Positions 30,070 to 34,614 of a stretch of 34,614 nt of DNA are shown here, in pieces. Every line of letters begins with the position of its first letter. Position 1 is the stretch's first letter. The DNA is taken from the NCBI GenBank assembly GCA_910575005.1, contig CAJTCL010000026.1, positions 1 through 34,614 on the forward strand, written 5' to 3'. Made by a program: the position numbers and the translations under genes. The DNA is from Lachnospiraceae bacterium. GTDB taxonomy: Bacteria > Bacillota > Clostridia > Lachnospirales > Lachnospiraceae. The notes below the pieces were generated by a model. That model worked only from the letters and a program-made list of their open reading frames with translations. It was not told where the DNA came from and ran no database searches.

Positions 30070-31774
30070 GGATAGTATATTTCATGGCGATTATGTTGGG
30101 CGTGACGACATTTCTGTGAATATTATAATGTTTCAAGATAATGAGCGAGAATTTGTTGTCACCCATAATGCCAATATAAAGCCAGTATCTTACTTTACTG
30201 GCCGCGAAACGGAATTGCGGGAACTCCGCCAGCGGATAGAAGAGGGGCGTAAATCTGTTCTGGTAAGTGGCATGGGAGGGATTGGCAAGACACATATCTG
30301 CAGGAAGCTGTTTGACGAATATAAAAAGGGTGAAAATAAATCATTTAGTCATATCGGATATATTGAATATAGTGGTGATATGAACAGCAGTCTGCAAAAA
30401 TGCTTGAGATATAAGGAGCAGGAAAATCCAGAGTTGAACAAAGAAGCAGCATGGCGGGAACTGGAATGTCTGGCATCAGATGGGAAACTGCTGCTGTTTG
30501 TGGATAATGTGAATGTAACAGTTAAAGATGATCCAAGTTTAGAACGATTGAAGAAGTTACCAGGGGCAATTGTGCTCACTTCCAGACGAACCGCATTTAG
30601 TAAAGAATTTGAGCAACTGCGAATAGGGTTTCTTGATAAAGAACAATGCAGAGAAATTTATGAGAAAATTCGTTTTGAAGATAGTGGGATAAGGGTGAAA
30701 GAGGAAGAGGTTCCAGACTTGGAATACATAATAGAAGAACTGGCAGCAAAACACACAATCACAGTGGAACATTTGGCACATCTGGCCAGGGTAAATGGTT
30801 GGACTGTAAAAACTTTGCGAGATCAGTTGGAGAAAAAAGGATTTCAATTAGAATATGTAGATGATGAAGAAAAATTGGTCAATATTCAGGAGTCCTATGA
30901 GATATTATATGATCTGTCTGAATTGACAGAAGCAGAACAGAACATTTTGGAGGCATTCTCTGTATTTCCCTATATTCCATTGGAGAAGAAAATATGTAAC
31001 CAATGGCTGCTTGCGGATGCTGGAGTTAGTGAGAAAGAAAATGTACTGTTTAGATTGTATCGGAAAGGATGGCTGCAGTTCAATATAGAGCAGGAGAGTT
31101 ATGCGCTGCATCCGGTATTTGCACAATTTATTTATGAAAAATGTAAGCCCAATGTAGAAAATCATTTTGAATTGGTGCAGTCGTGCCAAAAGAGATTAAG
31201 TTTGTCAAGAAAAGGAAATAGTTTTCTATTGGCATGTCTAAAATATATTCAGTTTGCAGAAGGCATTATTGCGAACTTGGACATGAAAAAAAATAAGATA
31301 CAGATTCTACTTATGGATGAACTTGCTTTTTTATGGTTGCAGATAGATGCATATAAAAAATCAGAAGAATTATATTGGAAAATTTTAGAATTATGCAAAA
31401 ATGTATTTGGAGAATATCATTCAGAGACAGCATTATATTATGAGGACTTAGCATATGTTTATGGGTGTCAGGGGGACTACAAAAAAGGGAAAAAGATGTA
31501 TAAGAGAAGTGTAGAAATTCGGGAAAGTTTATTGGGCAAAAACCATTTAGATACTGCGAAAAGTTATCATGGGTTGGCATATATGTATTCTCTACAAAAT
31601 GATTATAAGAATGCATTGGCTTATTTTTTTAAAGCCTATAGGATTTTTTACTTAAATATTGAATTAAGTTATGAGAATGCAAAAAGTATATATCAAGCTA
31701 TGGAAAGAAATTATCGCGAATATTATGACGATTACAACTTTAAACAGTGGCTGGAAGAAAAGATGAAAGAATAG
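30041..31774 (+). CDS. NLR-like STAND ATPase (NB-ARC + TPR)
   Basis: 577 residues. The N-terminal about 27 residues carry the motif IVNRNKDSIFHGDYVGRDDI and no effector domain. Then FTGRETEL (52-59), Walker A GMGGIGKT (77-84), Walker B LLLFVDN (about 150-156) and sensor strand GAIVLTSRR (about 175-183) define an NB-ARC-type STAND NTPase, followed by a winged-helix region (TEAEQNILEAFSVFPYIP). Residues about 430-545 hold kinesin-light-chain-type TPRs (ALYYEDLAYVYGCQGDYKKG, AKSYHGLAYMYSLQNDYKNA). Such proteins are phage-defence sensors that oligomerise on ligand binding. Strong SD GGGGAGGG. The effector is apparently supplied in trans by the preceding gene. Confidence 0.9.
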   Translation: MGPEIVNRNKDSIFHGDYVGRDDISVNIIMFQDNEREFVVTHNANIKPVSYFTGRETELRELRQRIEEGRKSVLVSGMGGIGKTHICRKLFDEYKKGENKSFSHIGYIEYSGDMNSSLQKCLRYKEQENPELNKEAAWRELECLASDGKLLLFVDNVNVTVKDDPSLERLKKLPGAIVLTSRRTAFSKEFEQLRIGFLDKEQCREIYEKIRFEDSGIRVKEEEVPDLEYIIEELAAKHTITVEHLAHLARVNGWTVKTLRDQLEKKGFQLEYVDDEEKLVNIQESYEILYDLSELTEAEQNILEAFSVFPYIPLEKKICNQWLLADAGVSEKENVLFRLYRKGWLQFNIEQESYALHPVFAQFIYEKCKPNVENHFELVQSCQKRLSLSRKGNSFLLACLKYIQFAEGIIANLDMKKNKIQILLMDELAFLWLQIDAYKKSEELYWKILELCKNVFGEYHSETALYYEDLAYVYGCQGDYKKGKKMYKRSVEIRESLLGKNHLDTAKSYHGLAYMYSLQNDYKNALAYFFKAYRIFYLNIELSYENAKSIYQAMERNYREYYDDYNFKQWLEEKMKE

Positions 31775-31811
31775 CAGAGGCAGTAGGTAAAACGATTACA
31801 CAAGGCATTAT

Positions 31812-31849
31812 AAAAGGCATATGCAATAGCGCATACGCCTTTTCTTTTT
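31812..31849. terminator. Bidirectional terminator
   Basis: AAAAGGCATATGC (31812-31824) pairs with GCATACGCCTTTT (31831-31843), 13 bp with one mismatch and a 6-nt loop. T-rich sequence follows on the plus side and A-rich sequence precedes. It can end both the NLR operon and the convergent yafQ operon. Confidence 0.85.
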
Positions 31850-31850
31850 G

Positions 31851-32123
31851 CTATAACCCGAACAAATCGGCATGGGTTCCGGTTCGGTCCAGATAGAGGG
31901 CATTCCCATCTATGCGGTATATGAGTAGCCAGTCCGGGGTAATATGGCATTCCCTCCGACCAGCATAATTCCCAATAAGCTCATGGTCTTTGTTGGCGGG
32001 CGGCAATGGCGCCGGGATGCAGAGGGTATTCACAACTTTGATCAGCAGACTCATGTCATACCCTCGTTTTATGCACCGCTTTCTGTCCTTTTTGAATTTG
32101 GAGGTGGCATTTATCTCTAACAT
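31851..32123 (-). CDS. yafQ: YafQ-family mRNA interferase toxin
   Basis: 90 residues: the RelE-superfamily YafQ pattern FKKDRKRCIKRGYDMSLL, DHELIGNYAGRRECHITPDW, then LLIYRI and THADLFGL. YafQ cleaves mRNA on the ribosome. The ATG at 32123 follows GGAGG inside the antitoxin's last codons; the antitoxin gene ends 2 bp upstream of the start. Confidence 0.9.
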   Translation of the reverse strand: MLEINATSKFKKDRKRCIKRGYDMSLLIKVVNTLCIPAPLPPANKDHELIGNYAGRRECHITPDWLLIYRIDGNALYLDRTGTHADLFGL

Positions 32124-32124
32124 G

Positions 32125-32370
32125 TCATTCCTCCGCATCCAGCATTGCAAAGAAGTCTTCTGCGCTGCCTTTGAAATGCTGCCCGCTGCCGGTTCGTATC
32201 ATTTCATCGGTTTCGGCAAAGGCTTCCAGTGTTTCGGGATTTGGCGTAAATTCGGGATGCACGTTTGCCCCGGACAGTTCACCTAGTCCTTCAAGCATAT
32301 TGATAACGAAAATCATTTGGCTTTCCGGAAGGCGGTCAATCATATTTTTAGCAATTTCCTGATAGCTCAT
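32125..32370 (-). CDS. Antitoxin partner of YafQ
   Basis: 81 residues starting MSYQEIAKNMIDRLPESQ. The acidic C-terminal tail (GSAEDFFAMLDAEE) would wrap the toxin. It is not an obvious DinJ ribbon-helix-helix protein; the N-terminal LPE-containing helix resembles other Firmicutes antitoxins and the orphan at 32800. SD AAAGGAAG supports the 32370 start. Position directly upstream of yafQ is the main evidence for its role. Confidence 0.75.
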   Translation of the reverse strand: MSYQEIAKNMIDRLPESQMIFVINMLEGLGELSGANVHPEFTPNPETLEAFAETDEMIRTGSGQHFKGSAEDFFAMLDAEE

Positions 32371-32391
32371 AATATACACTTCCTTTCATGG

Positions 32392-32697
32392 TTAGTCAGT
32401 TTTTAATGTACCATCTTCGTTAAAATACTTATTGTAGAATTCATCGTCAGTCATGGAAAAGGTACCATTCATATATTCCGCACGCTGTTCATCAGAATCA
32501 AAGAAAGACATTTCCATGCAGGAATTTGTATTTAACCCGTTGTTTCTGCCATATCTCTCCAGATAGTTATCACAGTCTCCTTTGTGAATAGGAACCGTTT
32601 TTAAGATGTTGCCATAGGGCTTTTGAATTTTCACAAGAAGCCCATTATTATAGTCTGTGATAGGTTGATTGCATATTGCACAAATATAATTTGCCAT
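32392..32697 (-). CDS. Hypothetical Cys-containing protein, 101 aa
   Basis: N-terminal CAICNQPITDYNNGLLV with possible metal-binding Cys/His (C6, C9, and IHKGDC further on). The tail AEYMNGTFSMTDDEFYNKYF resembles the antitoxin-like end AEYLNG at 32800. SD GGAAAGGAAG is almost identical to that of the antitoxin gene downstream, so they are likely one transcript. Function unknown. Confidence 0.6.
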   Translation of the reverse strand: MANYICAICNQPITDYNNGLLVKIQKPYGNILKTVPIHKGDCDNYLERYGRNNGLNTNSCMEMSFFDSDEQRAEYMNGTFSMTDDEFYNKYFNEDGTLKTD

Positions 32698-32799
32698 AGT
32701 AGATACTTCCTTTCCTGGTTATTGTATACGGTTAATGTTTTATATTCATTTACTGGTATTTACTGCCAAATGGCAGCAGCATGATTGTATTGGTTGTGG

Positions 32800-32997
32800 T
32801 CAGTTCCAGTCAATGTCATTATGGTTTACTGTTTCGCCGTTCAAATACTCGGCTTGTGCTGCTTGTATTGCCTGTAGATCGTCAGCGGTTGCCACATCAT
32901 CGGGCACAAACCTTTTGACGATCTCAAACACTAACATCTGTTCCTGTTCTGGCAGGCAGTCAATCATCTCTACAAGCTGATTTCGTATTGGTGATAT
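32800..32997 (-). pseudogene. Orphan antitoxin, start codon lost
   Basis: A 65-codon minus-strand frame reads SPIRNQLVEMIDCLPEQEQM and ends AEYLNGETVNHNDIDWN, typical of small Firmicutes antitoxins. Seven nt after AAGGGGG, where ATG is expected, the codon is ATA (32995-32997); an in-frame stop lies just upstream. The next in-frame ATG would remove ten residues. No toxin gene is adjacent. Likely a recent pseudogene, or a gene using a rare start. Confidence 0.55.
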
Positions 32998-33089
32998 ATT
33001 TACACCCCCTTATAAACTTCGCCGCGTGGCTCTAGCAAGCTTCTTATAACGCATGATGAACACTGCCTTTCCTTGTTATTGTACGGTTT

Positions 33090-33497
33090 TTATCTTGCAT
33101 GACCAGCATTGAGTAACTGCATAAGCCCATCCTGAAGAACTTGGGAGCAATTCACTCCCCGTTTTTCTGCCAGAGTAGCCATCCATGCAGGAAGTGAGAC
33201 ATTTTTTCTAACTGCCCTGGTATCGGTTGCTGCCCGATATGCGAATGTGTCAATGCGGATAATAGAGCAGGTTGCATTATCTGGAATATTCAGATTACAT
33301 TGTGGTGTTGCCGCTGGAATATCGTTTCCCTCATCTTCTGCTACTACAAGCCATCCGCTGGCAGCATCGGTAATCATTTCGATTGCGTCATCAATACTAT
33401 TTCCTGTTGTAATACACCCAGGAAGGTCTGGTACTCTGCAGTAGTATTTGGTTCCATCCTCGTTTGGTACAAATATAGCAGTGTAGATATATTTCAT
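33090..33497 (-). CDS. hicB: HicB antitoxin (second module)
   Basis: 135 residues with CRVPDLPGCITTGNSIDDAI (HicB fold) and a C-terminal DNA-binding segment NVSLPAWMATLAEKRGVNCS. SD GGAGG lies upstream. It follows its hicA on the minus strand by 32 bp. Similar in plan but divergent in sequence from the HicB at 28316, so the two modules probably do not cross-neutralise. Confidence 0.9.
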   Translation of the reverse strand: MKYIYTAIFVPNEDGTKYYCRVPDLPGCITTGNSIDDAIEMITDAASGWLVVAEDEGNDIPAATPQCNLNIPDNATCSIIRIDTFAYRAATDTRAVRKNVSLPAWMATLAEKRGVNCSQVLQDGLMQLLNAGHAR

Positions 33498-33529
33498 AAG
33501 TCAGCCTCCTTTGCAGGTGGTGGGAGATT

Positions 33530-33718
33530 TTATATCCTCCCGCCCTGTTTGATTTCTTTGCGTATGTAGCGGAGATCATCTTCGTCAAAATGTCCACGTT
33601 TTAGAGGAATGGAATACTTTGTATCTGGATTATAGTAAATATCATGGTTTCCACCGCTACGTTTAAATTGATAACCGCTGTTGTTTAAGTCTTTGATCGC
33701 TGTGTTTCGTGGGGTCAT
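33530..33718 (-). CDS. hicA: HicA-like toxin (second module)
   Basis: 62 residues: NTAIKDLNNSGYQFKRSGGN, catalytic His in GGNHDIYYNPD, then SIPLKRGHFDEDDLRYIRKE. AAGGAG lies 7 nt upstream of the ATG at 33718. First gene of the operon, behind a promoter whose spacer is made of tandem repeats. Confidence 0.85.
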   Translation of the reverse strand: MTPRNTAIKDLNNSGYQFKRSGGNHDIYYNPDTKYSIPLKRGHFDEDDLRYIRKEIKQGGRI

Positions 33719-33737
33719 TGTGTTTCTCCTTACAAAT

Positions 33738-33789
33738 ATAATACACAATAATACACAATAAGTCAAAGGATTTACGCAATAATACACAA
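33738..33789 (-). promoter_or_regulatory. Promoter and repeat operator of hicAB 2
   Basis: Minus strand TTGACT (33761-33766), 17-bp spacer and TATTAT (33738-33743). AATACACAATA on plus recurs at 33740-33750 and 33750-33760, with a partial third copy at 33781-33789. The repeats fill the promoter and probably bind the HicB protein. The rest of the gap to 34033 is AT-rich, with nothing further recognised. Confidence 0.7.
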
Positions 33790-34033
33790 ATATTTTATAC
33801 AAAGAAGATAAGTCTATACACTTATTATAGCTATTGTCGCAAACTGTACTATGTGCTAATACTTGCTGCAAATTAACAAGGATATAAATTGTACAAGATT
33901 TTTCAGAATATTGTTGTTTTTTAGTTGCCATATATTTTTAGTTACTAATCTTTTTTGATGACTCTCATTATGTGGGAATTTTTTGCTGATTTTACTCAGA
34001 GGTTCATTTGGTTCATTGTATTCAAAAAATGGT

Positions 34034-34285
34034 TTAATTGGTTTCAGAAGATTTGGGGGAGGATATTGCGTCCTCTGAAGTGGTGTTTGGTATATGCTCC
34101 ATAATATCACCAGGCTGACAATTAAAAGCCGTACATATACGATCTAGAACTTTAGGAGATATGCCCTCGCCTTTACCCATTGCTGCTATAGTCGTTGGGG
34201 ATGCTTTAATTAATATGCGGAAATTTTCTTTAGTCATCTTTTTGTCTATTAGTAATTTCCATAATTTATCATAAGAAAAAGCCAT
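34034..34285 (-). CDS. XRE-family repressor, 83 aa
   Basis: Begins MAFSYDKLWKLLIDKKMTKE; the HTH core is TKENFRILIKASPTTIAAM, then SPKVLDRICTAFNCQPGDIM. This small Cro/CI type is very common in Lachnospiraceae mobile elements. GGAAG sets the start. It is divergent from the gene starting at 34451 and probably represses its promoter. Confidence 0.85.
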   Translation of the reverse strand: MAFSYDKLWKLLIDKKMTKENFRILIKASPTTIAAMGKGEGISPKVLDRICTAFNCQPGDIMEHIPNTTSEDAISSPKSSETN

Positions 34286-34381
34286 TTTGTTCACTTCCTT
34301 TCTGAAATTTATTATAACTTATGTTTCTATATAATGCAATAAATATTCTACAAAATTATAAAGAAAATCTCTAAAATAGTA

Positions 34382-34410
34382 TTGACATTATCTACATAAA
34401 GATATAGAAT
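34382..34410 (+). promoter_or_regulatory. Promoter of right-end gene
   Basis: TTGACA (34382-34387), 17-bp spacer and TAGAAT (34405-34410). ATAAAGA recurs three times nearby (about 34358, 34396 and 34430), before, within and after the promoter. These are likely operator half-sites for the divergent XRE protein. Confidence 0.75.
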
Positions 34411-34450
34411 ATATACATAAATATAAAGAAATTAGAAAGGAGAAAGCAAA

Positions 34451-34614
34451 ATGAAGAACATCCAAACAATCCGAAAGACAGTAGCAATCATGGCAAACCA
34501 GCTCCACAAACTTGGCTATTCCTTATCCCAGGCATTCAAAACAGCCTGGAGGCGGGTAAAGAAATCTATGACCTGCAGAGTATCTGGTGTGACCTATGAG
34601 AACCGGCAGCAGTT
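34451..34614 (+). CDS. Partial gene at window end
   Basis: Starts MKNIQTIRKTVAIMANQLHK behind AAAGGAG and runs off the window after 54 codons. The basic segment AFKTAWRRVKK followed by VSGVTYENRQQ resembles small Lachnospiraceae element proteins that continue into a HIRAN-type domain, but the truncation prevents a firm call. Confidence 0.55.
   Translation, partial: MKNIQTIRKTVAIMANQLHKLGYSLSQAFKTAWRRVKKSMTCRVSGVTYENRQQ

Noticed and set aside
32735-32980. Plus-strand open frame of 81 codons
   Set aside because: Antisense shadow of the antitoxin-like frame at 32800-32997.

Overview
The window looks like low-GC Gram-positive DNA, most likely a gut Clostridia/Lachnospiraceae member. Ribosome binding sites are strong (AAGGAG/GGAGG), promoters are classic TTGACA-17-TATAAT, and the gene set (PcfK/PcfJ, DUF4373, DUF1351, DUF5131, ArpU-like regulators, HicAB pairs) is typical of Firmicutes prophages and integrative elements. 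No rRNA, tRNA, IS transposase or CRISPR array was recognised.

Region A (about 0.2-22.6 kb) is an integrase-to-early-gene prophage module. A tyrosine integrase (611-1714, minus) is flanked on both sides by a type I toxin-antitoxin module: a tiny holin-like toxin and a convergent antisense RNA. Next come AT-rich minus-strand cargo (PD-(D/E)XK-like nuclease, zinc-ribbon/PH-like protein), a first repressor with a palindromic operator-promoter, a second repressor with its own operator-promoter, and small DNA-binding regulators. A long plus-strand early operon follows: SleB-like hydrolase, DUF1351, Rad52-like annealing protein, NinB-like protein, DUF4373 protein, primase-helicase, degenerate methyltransferase, PcfK and PcfJ, DUF5131, HhH protein, RecU, sliding clamp, ArpU-like regulator and a strong terminator. 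No terminase, portal, capsid or tail gene is present.

Boundary (22.7-23.7 kb): the 5' two thirds of a sodium:solute symporter gene ends abruptly at 23711, next to GGTGTCAA repeats.

Region B (about 23.8-27.8 kb) is a second, eroded element module: Tn916-type excisionase, a DUF4373 pseudogene carrying a 428-bp perfect copy of the region A gene, a sigma-70-family factor, an ArpU-like regulator and an AntA/KilA-C antirepressor.

Region C (about 27.8-34.6 kb) is an accessory island. It has iteron-like palindromes, HicAB, a DUF1902 antitoxin with a decayed partner, a two-gene NLR-like (STAND) locus, YafQ with its antitoxin, an orphan antitoxin remnant, a second HicAB, and an XRE repressor divergent from a gene cut by the window end.

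The most striking system is the pair at 29842-31774. A 75-residue membrane protein and an NB-ARC/TPR STAND ATPase share a near-identical motif (FxGxYVGRD), at the C-terminus of the first and the N-terminus of the second. This resembles NLR-effector pairs that signal through matching amyloid-like motifs, here with a minimal membrane effector.
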